Assembly (NCBI RefSeq): GCF_001613465.1
Contig: NZ_BDCK01000031.1
Coordinates: 142,630 to 206,629, forward strand
Length of the DNA stretch: 64,000 bases
Origin: Nocardia niwae NBRC 108934 = DSM 45340
GTDB lineage: Bacteria > Actinomycetota > Actinomycetes > Mycobacteriales > Mycobacteriaceae
Direction of reading: 5' to 3'
Every line of letters starts with the position of its first letter. Position 1 is the first letter of the stretch. Shown piece by piece: positions 1 to 8,102 of this stretch. The position numbers were made by a program, and so were the translations under genes. Under the pieces are notes generated by a model that saw only the letters and a list, made by a program, of their open reading frames with translations, did no database searches and was not told the origin of the DNA.

Positions 1-1310
1 CGTTCAGCCGGAGCAAGGGCTCGGTGTTCGACGCGCGCAGGTTGAACCACGCGTTGTCGGCCAGTTGCACGGTCACCCCGTCCAGCCGGTCCACCGAGTG
101 GGCCCGGTCGGCGAAGGCGTCCACCACGGCCATCGTCCGCTCGCCGGCGTCGGCCACGGTGGAGTTGATCTCGCCGGAGGCCGCGTAGGTCGCGTAGGAG
201 GCCATCAGTTCCGACACCGGCCGGTCCTTCTCCCCGAGCGCGGCCAGCACGTGCAGCGCCGCGAGCATCCCGGAGTCGGCGCCCCAGAAGTCGCGGAAGT
301 AGTAGTGCGCGGAGTGCTCGCCGCCGAACACCGCTCCGGTGGCGGCCATCTCCTGCTTGATGAACGAGTGACCGACCCGCGTGCGCACCGGCGTTCCGCC
401 CAGCTCGTGCACCAGCTCCGGCACCGCGCGGGAGGTGATCAGGTTGTGGATGATCACCGCGCCGGGTTCCTTGGCCAGTTCCCGCTCGGCGACCAGGGCG
501 GTGATCGCCGAGGGCGACACCGGGTCGCCGTTCTCGTCGACCACGAAGCAGCGGTCGGCGTCGCCGTCGAAGGCCAGGCCGATGTCGGCGCCGGATTCGC
601 GGACCAGCTTCTGTAGGTCCACCAGGTTCGCCGGGTCGAGCGGGTTGGCCTCGTGGTTGGGGAAGCTGCCGTCCAACTCGAAGTACAGCGGCACGATCTT
701 CACCTGGGGCAGCGCGCCCAGCACCGCGGGCACCGTGTGGCCGCCCATGCCGTTGCCCGCGTCCACCGCGATGACGAGGGGCCGGATGCCGCCGAGCTCG
801 ACGAGACCGCGCAGGAAGTCCGCGTACTCGATGAGCAGGTCTTGTTCGGTGGCGGTGCCGCGCTCGCCCGCGTACTCGGAAACGCCCTCGATCAGTTCGC
901 TCTTGATCGTGGCCAGACCGGTGTCCTGTCCGACCGGAAGGGCTTTGGCGCGGCACAGTTTGATGCCGTTGTACCGGGCGGGGTTGTGACTGGCGGTGAA
1001 CATCGCGCCCGGGCAGTCCAGCCGGCCGGAGGCGAAGTACAGCTGGTCGGTCGAGGCCAGGCCGATGTGCACGACGTCCAAGCCCTGGCCGAGCACACCG
1101 TCGGCGAAGGCGGACGACAGCTCGGGGGAGGAGTCGCGCATGTCGTGCCCGATGACGATCCGGTTCGCGCCCTCGGCGCGCATCAGCCGTGCGAAGGACG
1201 CGCCGACGTCCCTGACGAAATCCGCGTCGATCTGATCACCGACCACGCCGCGAACGTCGTAGGCCTTGATCACCGCGTTCACGAACTCGGCAGAGCGGGC
1301 GACTGTCATG
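1..1310 (-). CDS. manB: Phosphomannomutase/phosphoglucomutase, 3' end beyond window
   Basis: Alpha-D-phosphohexomutase, interconverting mannose-6-P and mannose-1-P (precursor for GDP-mannose, mannosides and lipomannan) and perhaps glucose phosphates. The first 436 residues are present. The active-site serine loop TASHNP lies near residue 105, the metal loop DGDADR near 250, the sugar-binding GEHSAHYYF further on, and the C-terminal phosphate-binding RASNTEPLLR just before the window edge, so only a short tail is missing. The ATG at 1310 opens MTVARSAEFVNAVIKAYDVR, the usual family start. Gene order with DUF3499, whiB2 and fbiAB matches the manB locus of mycobacteria (Rv3257c region). Confidence 0.93.
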
Positions 1311-1361
1311 CCCAACACCCTAGTGGTTGCGCCGGACCGGTCCGACATCGTCCTCGTCCGA

Positions 1362-1742
1362 TCAGGACGGCGGGTCCGGCAGCACGCGCAGATGGCCGCG
1401 GCGACCCGTGCGCGTGGTGCGCGGCGGCGGGGGAGCGTAGTCGCGATAGCCGCGCTGTTCGCGCTCCGGCGGGCGGCGGCGTAACCCGGCCTCGCGCACC
1501 GCCTCGGCCAGCGCGGTCAGATCGTCGTCATCCGGTGTGCTGGAGGAAAACCCGCCTTCGTGGCGAACCAGTTCCCAGCCCTTCGGGGCGGTGATGCGTG
1601 AGCCGTGCGTTTCACAGAGATCCCAGGAGTGCGGTTCGGCGACCGTCGCGAGTGGCCCGACCACTGCCGTCGAGTCCGAGTACACATAGGTGAGCGTCGC
1701 GACGGCCGGATTCTTGCAGCCTGGTCGGCAGCAACGACGCAT
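1362..1742 (-). CDS. DUF3499 family protein
   Basis: Conserved actinobacterial protein of about 126 residues and unknown function (Rv3258c-like by sequence and position). The N-terminus reads MRRCCRPGCKNPAVATLTY, with three cysteines in a zinc-ribbon-like arrangement and a later CETH; the middle contains PKGWELVRHEGGF and the tail is rich in Arg and Pro. The frame stays open upstream to 1916, but the ATG at 1742 directly precedes the conserved cysteine block and fits the family length. It lies 51 bases upstream of manB on the same strand, so co-transcription is plausible. Confidence 0.8.
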   Translation of the reverse strand: MRRCCRPGCKNPAVATLTYVYSDSTAVVGPLATVAEPHSWDLCETHGSRITAPKGWELVRHEGGFSSSTPDDDDLTALAEAVREAGLRRRPPEREQRGYRDYAPPPPRTTRTGRRGHLRVLPDPPS

Positions 1743-1979
1743 GGGAATCACGCCGATGAGAGTAACCCCCCTGGCGCGTCGATGGGGACAGACACGCTTG
1801 AAGAATCTCGGTCCGCGCGTCACGAAACGAGGGCAGCACGGCGTACCGCGGGCCGCGACGCGTCCTGCGGTGGTCCGACGACGCACCCCGGACGCGCGGG
1901 CAACGGTGTGCCGCATGCGTAACGGGAGTGGTTGGGCGCGATGAGAGTGCCGGAATACCCAGCGGTCGACCGCCTACAC

Positions 1980-2010
1980 GTGGTTGCGCCGACGCCTGCC
2001 CCGCAACCAC
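1980..2010 (-). terminator. Hairpin downstream of the zincin-fold gene
   Basis: Inverted repeat with perfect 9-bp arms (GTGGTTGCG / CGCAACCAC) and a 13-base loop, 35 bases past the stop at 2045. The rest of the 302-base gap 1743-2044 shows no convincing gene. Confidence 0.5.
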
Positions 2011-2044
2011 ATTCGAGGGCCGCCGTCACGTGGATGGGTGCGAC

Positions 2045-2524
2045 TCACTCGGCTTCCGGATCGATCACGTCCGGGTCGACGCCGAGGTAGGTCGCGACCT
2101 GCTGGACCAGCACCTCACGCAGCAGATCCACCAGGTCGTCGGGGTCGCTCGCCCGCAGTTCGAGCGGCTTGCGGAACAGCACGACCCGCGCTCGGGTCGC
2201 CGCGCCGTGCCGGTCGACACCGGCCGGGATGAGCCGCGAGAGGGGCACCGGGCCGTCGGCGACCACCTCGTCCGGCCAGGTGACCGAATCGGGGTGCAGC
2301 GGACGGATTTTCGGAACGTCGTCGACCGCGATATCGAGTTTGGTGAGCCGGTCGTGCCACCGGGAGTCCAGCGGAGCGAACGCCTCCAGCACCAGGCGGT
2401 CGAACTTCTGGCCGCGGGTCCGCCAGGCGGGCACCGTGGGTGGCAGCATCGGCCCGCGCACTCCGCGGCCGCGGCGGATCACCGACCGGGCGGTCGGCGG
2501 TCGACGCTTACGGGAACGTGCCAT
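2045..2524 (-). CDS. Metallopeptidase-family (zincin-like) protein lacking HExxH
   Basis: 159-residue protein whose sequence and position next to whiB2 match the Rv3259-type 'metallopeptidase family' proteins. A basic N-terminus (ARSRKRRPP) precedes a domain ending LLREVLVQQVATYLGVD at about residues 134-150. At the place where the family usually carries the zinc motif HExxH, this protein has QQVAT (141-145), so peptidase activity is unlikely; it may be a structural or binding protein. ATG at 2524 is preferred over an in-frame upstream start because the conserved basic segment begins there. Function unknown. Confidence 0.7.
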   Translation of the reverse strand: MARSRKRRPPTARSVIRRGRGVRGPMLPPTVPAWRTRGQKFDRLVLEAFAPLDSRWHDRLTKLDIAVDDVPKIRPLHPDSVTWPDEVVADGPVPLSRLIPAGVDRHGAATRARVVLFRKPLELRASDPDDLVDLLREVLVQQVATYLGVDPDVIDPEAE

Positions 2525-2600
2525 GAGACAAAATCTAGGCCAGCGGGATCGTGCCGTCCGCACCGAGGCGGTCGGCGGGCTGTCCGGTCGTGTCGCGTTA

Positions 2601-2635
2601 GCCCGGAGCGCCCCGATGGACGGGCGGCTCCGGGC
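2601..2635 (-). terminator. Rho-independent-type hairpin after whiB2
   Basis: Perfect 9-bp outer arms GCCCGGAGC / GCTCCGGGC with a further GC-rich inner stem, 15 bases beyond the whiB2 stop. No clear U-tract, as is common in actinobacteria. Confidence 0.6.
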
Positions 2636-2649
2636 GTCGCGTACGTCTG

Positions 2650-3030
2650 TCAGCCGATGCCGCGCTTGAGGCGGCGGCGCTCCCGCTCGGAGAGGCCGCC
2701 CCAGATACCGAAGCGCTCATCGTGCGCGAGCGCGTACTCCAGGCACTCGTCGCGGACCTCGCAGCCCATGCAGATCCGTTTGGCCTCACGGGTCGAGCCG
2801 CCCTTCTCGGGGAAGAACGCCTCCGGATCGGTCTGCGCGCACAGGGCGCGTTCCTGCCACTGCTCTTCGATGGATTCGAACATCTCGTCGAAGCCGGTCA
2901 CGACAAGGCTGAGCCGGGGCGTCGTGACTCCGTCACCCCCCTCTTGGTCCTTCCAGCCGCCGTTATCTGCGCAGACGCCACGTGCTGCGCCTGCTGTGGA
3001 ATCGGTCGGCGAGACCATCTCGTTGGCCAT
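2650..3030 (-). CDS. whiB2: WhiB-family iron-sulfur regulator WhiB2
   Basis: Small cytoplasmic [4Fe-4S] transcription factor required for septation and division in mycobacteria (WhmD) and for sporulation in Streptomyces (WhiB). 126 residues with the four cluster cysteines C64, C87, C90 and C96 (C-x2-C-x5-C), then the WhiB turn GIWGGLSERERRRLKR. The start at 3030 gives a 50-residue extension before MFESIEEQWQERALC; the ATG at residue 50 is a possible shorter start. Transcribed divergently from fbiA across a 345-base region that holds a LexA-like box. Confidence 0.93.
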   Translation of the reverse strand: MANEMVSPTDSTAGAARGVCADNGGWKDQEGGDGVTTPRLSLVVTGFDEMFESIEEQWQERALCAQTDPEAFFPEKGGSTREAKRICMGCEVRDECLEYALAHDERFGIWGGLSERERRRLKRGIG

Positions 3031-3149
3031 CGCTCCGCCTCCTCACTGTGTGTTAGCGCAGAATGATTCTTTCCGTCGGACCAACACGCGCACCGACGGC
3101 CATACCCCGCGACGTTGTCCCGCGGACGTCCCCGAGCTTGTCATACCGA

Positions 3150-3165
3150 TGCGAACATCTGTTCG
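3150..3165. promoter_or_regulatory. Candidate LexA (SOS) box between whiB2 and fbiA
   Basis: The sequence CGAACATCTGTTCGA (3151-3165), preceded by G, matches 15 of 16 positions of the actinobacterial LexA consensus TCGAACRNNYGTTCGA. It lies about 120 bases upstream of the whiB2 start and 210 upstream of fbiA, so whiB2 is the more likely target. Inferred from sequence only. Confidence 0.55.
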
Positions 3166-3170
3166 AAAAG

Positions 3171-3199
3171 CGGTTCGCGCGTTGACCTCTCGCGCGAAC
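3171..3199. promoter_or_regulatory. Strong inverted repeat in whiB2/fbiA divergent region
   Basis: Perfect 10-bp arms GGTTCGCGCG / CGCGCGAACC separated by 9 bases, adjacent to the LexA-like box. It could be an operator or a hairpin in the whiB2 leader. The remainder of 3031-3375 shows no gene. Confidence 0.4.
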
Positions 3200-3375
3200 C
3201 CGGAATGACATGACTGTGATTAGACACGCCGGACGCGTCGATGGTCAAGCCGCCGTCGCTATTCCGTTACTATCCGCAGCCGCATTCCGAGACGATCTTG
3301 TGATCTGTCATAGCAAATGAACAGCAAATTTGCCCCGAATGGGAGCCGCCACGCCAGCGCATAGGCTGTGCGGAT

Positions 3376-4374
3376 GTGAGTGGACAACAAGCGGACGTCA
3401 CGCCCGCGAACGGACCCCGCATCGCCGTGCTGGTCGGTGGCGTCGGTGGCGCGCGTTTCCTTCAGGGCGTCCGGGAACTACTGCCCGACGCGGACGTCTC
3501 CGCGATCGTGAACGTCGGCGACGACGTCTGGATGCACGGGCTCCGGATCTGTCCCGACCTCGATACCTGCATGTATACCCTGGGCGGAGGTATCGATACC
3601 GAGCGTGGCTGGGGTCGGGTCGGCGAGACCTGGCACGCCAAGGAGGAGCTCGCGAAATATCACGCGCAGCCGGACTGGTTCGGCTTGGGTGACCGCGATA
3701 TCGCCACGCATCTGATCCGTACCGAAATGTTGCGCGCCGGATACCGGCTCTCCACGGTCACCGAGGCGCTGTGCAACAGGTGGCAGCCCGGCGTGAAACT
3801 GATCCCCGCAACCGACGATCGCTGCGAAACGCATGTCGTCGTGTCCGATCCGGACAAGCCTGGCGAACGGCGCGCGATCCATTTTCAAGAGTGGTGGGTT
3901 CGCTACCGCGCGAACGTCGACACCCATGGATTCGCCACAATTGGCGCCGATGAAGCCAAACCGGCCCCAAATGTGATCAATATCATAGAATCCGCCGACG
4001 TGGTCCTTCTCGCGCCGTCGAACCCCGTCGTGAGCATCGGCGCCATCCTCGCGGTGCCCGGAATCCGCGGCGCGTTGCGCACCACCGCGGCGAAGGTGAT
4101 CGGGGTTTCCGGTGTGATCGACGGCAAGCCGCTGCGCGGGATGGCCGACGAATGCCTCTCGGTGATCGGGGTGGAGACCACGGCCGAGGCGATCGGCCGG
4201 TACTACGGCGCCCGCTCGGCGACCGGGATCCTGGACGGCTGGCTGATTCACAGCACCGACACCGCCGAGGTGCCCGGGGTCGAGGTGCGCAGCGTGCCCT
4301 TGTTGATGACCGACCCGCCCACGACTGCCGAAATGGTGCGTCAGGCATTGGATCTCGCTGGAGTCGCCCTGTGA
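3376..4374 (+). CDS. fbiA: FbiA, 2-phospho-L-lactate transferase family (coenzyme F420)
   Basis: Transfers the phosphoenolpyruvyl (in mycobacteria) or phospholactyl group from its guanylyl carrier to the deazaflavin Fo, giving dehydro-F420-0 or F420-0. 332 residues with the CofD nucleotide-binding start IAVLVGGVGGARFLQG, then NVGDDVWMHGLRICPDLDT and LLAPSNPVVSIGAIL. GTG start at 3376; other starts would trim the glycine loop. The stop overlaps the fbiB start (GTGA), so the two are translationally coupled. Confidence 0.95.
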   Translation: MSGQQADVTPANGPRIAVLVGGVGGARFLQGVRELLPDADVSAIVNVGDDVWMHGLRICPDLDTCMYTLGGGIDTERGWGRVGETWHAKEELAKYHAQPDWFGLGDRDIATHLIRTEMLRAGYRLSTVTEALCNRWQPGVKLIPATDDRCETHVVVSDPDKPGERRAIHFQEWWVRYRANVDTHGFATIGADEAKPAPNVINIIESADVVLLAPSNPVVSIGAILAVPGIRGALRTTAAKVIGVSGVIDGKPLRGMADECLSVIGVETTAEAIGRYYGARSATGILDGWLIHSTDTAEVPGVEVRSVPLLMTDPPTTAEMVRQALDLAGVAL

Positions 4375-5717
4375 GCACACCGACCGACCACGCGGCCGGA
4401 GAGCTGCGCATCCTGCCCATCACCGGGCTGCCCGAATTCCGCCCCGGCGACGACCTCGCCGAGCACATCGCCCGCTGCGCGCCCTGGCTGGCCGACGGTG
4501 ACGTGCTGGTAGTGACCAGCAAGATCATCGCCAAGGTCGAGGGGCGCATCGTGCAGGCGCCGCTGGACCCCGAGGAGCGCGACGCCGCCCGGCGCAAGCT
4601 CGTCGACCAGGAGGCGGTGCGGGTGCTCGCCCGCAAGGGCCGCACCCTGATCACCGAGAACAAGCTGGGGATCGTGCAGGCGGCCTCCGGTGTGGACGGC
4701 TCGAACGTCGAACAGGGCGAACTCGTGCTGCTGCCCATCGACCCGGACGCCAGCGCCAAGGCGTTGCGCGCCGCGCTCGCCGACCGGCTGGGCGTGACGG
4801 TCGCGGTGGTCGTCACCGACACGATGGGCCGTGCCTGGCGCAACGGGCAGACCGACGCGGCCATCGGCGCGGCGGGCCTGCGGGTGCTGCACGACTACGC
4901 GGGCGCGGTCGACGGGCAGGGCAACGAGCTGTTCGTCACCCAGGTGGCCGTGGCCGACGAACTGGCCGCGGCCGCCGACTTGGTCAAGGGCAAGCTCGGC
5001 GGCGTCCCGGTCGCCGTGGTGCGCGGCTTGCCGATCGTCGACGACGGCTCGGGCGCCGCCGATCTGCTCCGCGGCGGCACCGACGATCTGTTCTGGCTCG
5101 GCACCGCGGAGGCGATCGAACGCGGACGCAAGGAGGCGATCCTCCTGCGTCGCTCGATCCGCCAGTTCTCCGACGCGCCCGTCGATCCCGAGCGCATCCG
5201 CTCGGCGGTGTCGGTGGCGCTGACCGCGCCCGCTCCGCACCACACGCGCCCCGTGCGATTCGTCTGGCTGCGGACGCCGGAACTGCGCATCCGGCTGCTC
5301 GAGGCGATGGCGGAGAAGTGGCGCGCGGACCTGGCCGCGGACGGCTTGCCGCCGGAACGAGTCGAGCGCCGGGTCGAGCGCGGGCGCATCCTGTTCGACG
5401 CGCCCGAGGTGATCATCCCGTTCTGTGTGCCGGACGGCGCGCACGACTATCCGGACGAGCGCAGGCGCGCGAACGAGCGCACCATGTTCACCGTCGCGGT
5501 GGGCGCCGCGGTGCAGGGCCTGCTGGTCGCGTTGGCCACGGAGGGGATCGGCAGTTGCTGGATCGGGTCGACGATCTTCGCGCCGGAGGTCACTCGTGCG
5601 GTTCTGGGTCTGGCCGAGGACTGGAGCCCGCTGGGCGCCATCGCCATCGGTCATCCGCTCGAGGACCTGACCCCGCGGCAGGCGGCGGGTGCGGGCTCCG
5701 GGCTGGTCGAGCTGTGA
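4371..5717 (+). CDS. fbiB: FbiB, F420:gamma-glutamyl ligase fused to a nitroreductase-fold domain
   Basis: Bifunctional last step of F420 synthesis: the N-terminal half (about 1-245) adds gamma-linked glutamates, and the C-terminal FMN domain reduces dehydro-F420-0. 448 residues from GTG 4371, which overlaps the fbiA stop by four bases. Ligase signatures include ILPITGLPEFRPGDDL, VVTSKIIAKVEGR and VVVTDTMGRAWRNGQTD; the reductase part starts at RRSIRQFSDAPVDPE and contains GLLVALATEGIGSCWIGS. Length and fusion match mycobacterial FbiB; archaeal CofE lacks the second domain. Confidence 0.95.
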   Translation: MSTPTDHAAGELRILPITGLPEFRPGDDLAEHIARCAPWLADGDVLVVTSKIIAKVEGRIVQAPLDPEERDAARRKLVDQEAVRVLARKGRTLITENKLGIVQAASGVDGSNVEQGELVLLPIDPDASAKALRAALADRLGVTVAVVVTDTMGRAWRNGQTDAAIGAAGLRVLHDYAGAVDGQGNELFVTQVAVADELAAAADLVKGKLGGVPVAVVRGLPIVDDGSGAADLLRGGTDDLFWLGTAEAIERGRKEAILLRRSIRQFSDAPVDPERIRSAVSVALTAPAPHHTRPVRFVWLRTPELRIRLLEAMAEKWRADLAADGLPPERVERRVERGRILFDAPEVIIPFCVPDGAHDYPDERRRANERTMFTVAVGAAVQGLLVALATEGIGSCWIGSTIFAPEVTRAVLGLAEDWSPLGAIAIGHPLEDLTPRQAAGAGSGLVEL

Positions 5718-5751
5718 AGCGTCTCGGTTCCGCAGTGCGGGAGAAGTGCCG

Positions 5752-6270
5752 GTGAGCGCGGAGTCACTGCACGCTTCGGCCACCGCACTGCTCGAGACCT
5801 GGTGTCCGGCGACCGGTCCGGAACGATCGCTGCGCGAGGCGATGCTGGCCTTCCTCGGCTCGGCCCCGCGTGGTTGCCTGCGCGAGCACGCGCCGGGGCA
5901 CATCACCGCTTCCGCGGTGGTCTTCTCCCACGACGCCCGCGAGGTGCTGCTCACCCTCCATCCGCGGGTCGGACGCTGGATCCAGCTCGGCGGCCACTGC
6001 GAGGAGCGGGACGAGACGGTCGCGGGCGCCGCGCTCCGCGAGGCGACCGAGGAGTCCGGCATCCCGGGCCTGCGACTCGAGCCGGGGCTCTACGGCGTGC
6101 AGGCGCACCCCATCACCTGCTCCCTCGGCGTGCCCACCAGACATCTGGATCTCCTGTTCCGCATCACCGCCCCCGCCGGCGCGATCCCCGTCCGCAGCCA
6201 CGAATCAACCGATCTGCGCTGGTGGCCGGTCGACTCTCTACCCGACGACGCCGACGTCCTGCTGCGCTGA
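5752..6270 (+). CDS. Nudix hydrolase
   Basis: 172-residue Nudix-fold pyrophosphohydrolase, substrate unknown. The Nudix helix is GGHCEERDETVAGAALREAT followed by EESGI, with one more residue than the classic GX5E spacing, a variant known in related actinobacterial proteins. Preceded by strand-rich VFSHDAREVLLTLHPRVGRW. GTG 5752 is chosen because GGGAG lies upstream and it clears the fbiB stop; the frame is open further upstream within fbiB. Position directly after fbiAB suggests co-transcription, not necessarily a role in F420. Confidence 0.85.
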   Translation: MSAESLHASATALLETWCPATGPERSLREAMLAFLGSAPRGCLREHAPGHITASAVVFSHDAREVLLTLHPRVGRWIQLGGHCEERDETVAGAALREATEESGIPGLRLEPGLYGVQAHPITCSLGVPTRHLDLLFRITAPAGAIPVRSHESTDLRWWPVDSLPDDADVLLR

Positions 6271-6292
6271 ACCAGCTGAATTCCAACGCGAC

Positions 6293-6327
6293 GAGCCCCG
6301 ATCGGATGCCCTATCCGGCCGGGGCTC
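6293..6327 (+). terminator. Terminator hairpin after the fbiA-fbiB-Nudix operon
   Basis: GAGCCCCG / CGGGGCTC outer stem with an inner CGGAT / ATCCG stem and a 5-base loop, 22 bases after the Nudix stop. Confidence 0.7.
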
Positions 6328-6365
6328 CTCTCTGCGCCGCGCAAGGCAGTTTACAAATTGCCGTA

Positions 6366-6436
6366 TTTGTCTAGACATGCGACAAACATCCCGATATCGT
6401 CCATAGGTGAGGTAATGCACGTCACATGTGGCGTGC
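6366..6436. promoter_or_regulatory. alkB promoter region with two inverted repeats
   Basis: Two palindromes lie in the alkB leader. The first is TTTGTC-N9-GACAAA (6366-6386), which includes the perfect palindrome TGTCTAGACA (6368-6377). The second is a 20-bp element (6417-6436) of the form GCACG-T-CACATGTG-G-CGTGC, palindromic at 18 of 20 positions, about 22 bases before the alkB start. They are candidate operators for the TetR regulator encoded at 8103; no binding data. Confidence 0.45.
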
Positions 6437-6457
6437 CCTTCGGAAATGGAGACGACG

Positions 6458-7705
6458 ATGTCGACGCACGCCGACGCGTCCGCTCAGCCGGTCGAGGTAC
6501 CGGCCTGGCGGGATCGCAAGCGCTACATGTGGCTGTGGGGTTTGTTCGCCCCGGCCGGCCTGTTCCTCATCGGCCTGCCGCTGATCTGGGGTTTGAACGA
6601 GCTGGGCTGGCATCGCCTCGCGCAGGTGCCGTTCTGGCTCGGGCCGATCCTGGTCTACGTGCTGATCCCGATCGCGGACATCTTCTTCGGCCCGGATGGC
6701 GACAACCCGCCCGACGAGGTGATGGAGTACCTGGAGAACGACAAGTACTACCGCTACCTCACCTACCTGTACCTGCCGTTCCAGTACGCCACGCTGCTGA
6801 TGGCGGCCTACCTGATCACCGCCGACCGGGTGAGCTGGCTCGGCATCGACGGCGGGCTGCACGTGGTGGACAAGATCGGCCTGGCGATCACCGTCGGCAT
6901 GATCGGCGGCATCGGCATCAACACCGCGCACGAACTCGGCCACAAGAAGGTCGACCTGGAGCGCTGGCTGTCCCGGATCGCCCTGGCCCAATCCTGCTAC
7001 GGCCACTTCTACATCGAGCACAATCGCGGCCACCACGTGCGCGTCGCGACGCCCGAGGATCCGGCGAGTTCTCGTGTCGGCGAGACGTTCTGGGCCTTCT
7101 GGCCGCGCACCGTATGGGGCAGCCTGAAGTCGTCCTGGCGCCTGGAGAAGACCCGGCTGGAACGGCTCGGCAAGAAGCCGTGGAGCCCGCGCAACGAAGT
7201 GCTCAGCGCCTGGCTGATGTCGGCGGTGCTGTTCGCGGCCCTGGTCGCGGTGTTCGGCCTCGAGCTGCTGCCGTATCTGATCCTGCAGGCGGTGGTGGGC
7301 TTCAGCCTGCTGGAGGCGGTCAACTACCTGGAGCACTACGGACTGGTGCGCCAGCGCACGGCCAGCGGCCGATACGAGCGCCCCGCCCCGGTGCACAGCT
7401 GGAACAGCGACCACATCGTCACCAACATCTTCCTGTACCACCTGCAGCGGCACAGTGATCACCACGCCTACCCCACCCGGCGCTACCAGACGCTGCGCAG
7501 CTGGGACGGTGCGCCCAACCTGCCGAGCGGCTACGCGAGCATGATCCTGCTCGCCTACTTCCCGCCGCTGTGGCGCCGCGTCATGGACAAGCGGGTGCTC
7601 GCGCACTACGACGGCGACATCACCCGCGCCAATATCGATCCGGGCAAGCGGGAGAAGGTGCTGGCGCGCTACGGCCGCGCCGATGCCGAAAGGGAGACAG
7701 CGTGA
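6458..7705 (+). CDS. alkB: Alkane 1-monooxygenase AlkB (first copy)
   Basis: Integral-membrane di-iron hydroxylase converting medium/long n-alkanes to 1-alkanols with O2 and electrons from rubredoxin. 415 residues with about six membrane segments. All histidine boxes are present: H158-ELGH, E187-HNRGHH, N289-YLEHYG and LQRHSDHH (329-336). ATG 6458 follows GGAGA at a good distance; an in-frame GTG 30 bases upstream has none. The gene overlaps the first rubredoxin by GTGA and heads an alkB-rubredoxin-rubredoxin-tetR operon as in Rhodococcus and mycobacteria. Confidence 0.96.
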   Translation: MSTHADASAQPVEVPAWRDRKRYMWLWGLFAPAGLFLIGLPLIWGLNELGWHRLAQVPFWLGPILVYVLIPIADIFFGPDGDNPPDEVMEYLENDKYYRYLTYLYLPFQYATLLMAAYLITADRVSWLGIDGGLHVVDKIGLAITVGMIGGIGINTAHELGHKKVDLERWLSRIALAQSCYGHFYIEHNRGHHVRVATPEDPASSRVGETFWAFWPRTVWGSLKSSWRLEKTRLERLGKKPWSPRNEVLSAWLMSAVLFAALVAVFGLELLPYLILQAVVGFSLLEAVNYLEHYGLVRQRTASGRYERPAPVHSWNSDHIVTNIFLYHLQRHSDHHAYPTRRYQTLRSWDGAPNLPSGYASMILLAYFPPLWRRVMDKRVLAHYDGDITRANIDPGKREKVLARYGRADAERETA

Positions 7706-7869
7706 GCGCGTATCGCTGCCCCATCTGCGACTACGTCTTCGACGAGGCGAAAGGCGCGCCGCACGAGGGTTTTCCGGCGGGCACCCGGTGGGAGACGGTG
7801 CCGGACGACTGGTGCTGCCCGGACTGCGGGGTGCGGGAGAAGATCGACTTCGAGCCGATAGCGACATAG
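7702..7869 (+). CDS. rubA: Rubredoxin, AlkG1-type
   Basis: 55-residue electron carrier with one iron held by two CxxC(x) knuckles, CPICDY and CPDCGV. It has one extra residue after the second knuckle (CPDCGVREKIDF against CPDCGAAKADF in its neighbour). This is the mark of AlkG1-type rubredoxins, which in other actinobacteria do not replace AlkG as the AlkB electron donor. GTG start overlaps the alkB stop, so translation is coupled. Confidence 0.93.
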   Translation: MSAYRCPICDYVFDEAKGAPHEGFPAGTRWETVPDDWCCPDCGVREKIDFEPIAT

Positions 7870-7879
7870 GACCACGACA

Positions 7880-8062
7880 ATGAACGAGTACAAGCTCTAT
7901 CAGTGCATCCAGTGCGGCTTCGAGTACGACGAAGCCGAGGGCTGGCCGGAGGACGGCATCGCGCCGGGGACCCGCTGGGACGACATCCCCGACGACTGGA
8001 CCTGTCCGGACTGCGGCGCCGCCAAGGCGGATTTCTACATGGTCGAAATCGAACGGTCGTGA
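7880..8062 (+). CDS. rubB: Rubredoxin, AlkG2-type
   Basis: 60-residue rubredoxin with iron ligands in CIQCGFEYDE and CPDCGAAKADF, and the conserved PGTRWDDIPDDWTCP core. Its second knuckle lacks the extra residue, as in AlkG2-type rubredoxins that can pass electrons from rubredoxin reductase to AlkB. It lies 10 bases after the first rubredoxin. No rubredoxin reductase gene is seen nearby; the flavoprotein must be encoded elsewhere. Confidence 0.94.
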   Translation: MNEYKLYQCIQCGFEYDEAEGWPEDGIAPGTRWDDIPDDWTCPDCGAAKADFYMVEIERS

Positions 8063-8102
8063 GATTTTGACTGCGGCAGGCGCCCGTGACAGTGTCGCGG
8101 GT

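Noticed and set aside
4341..6062. Open frame of 573 codons opposite fbiB and the Nudix gene
   Set aside because: Antisense shadow; fbiB motifs are complete on the plus strand.
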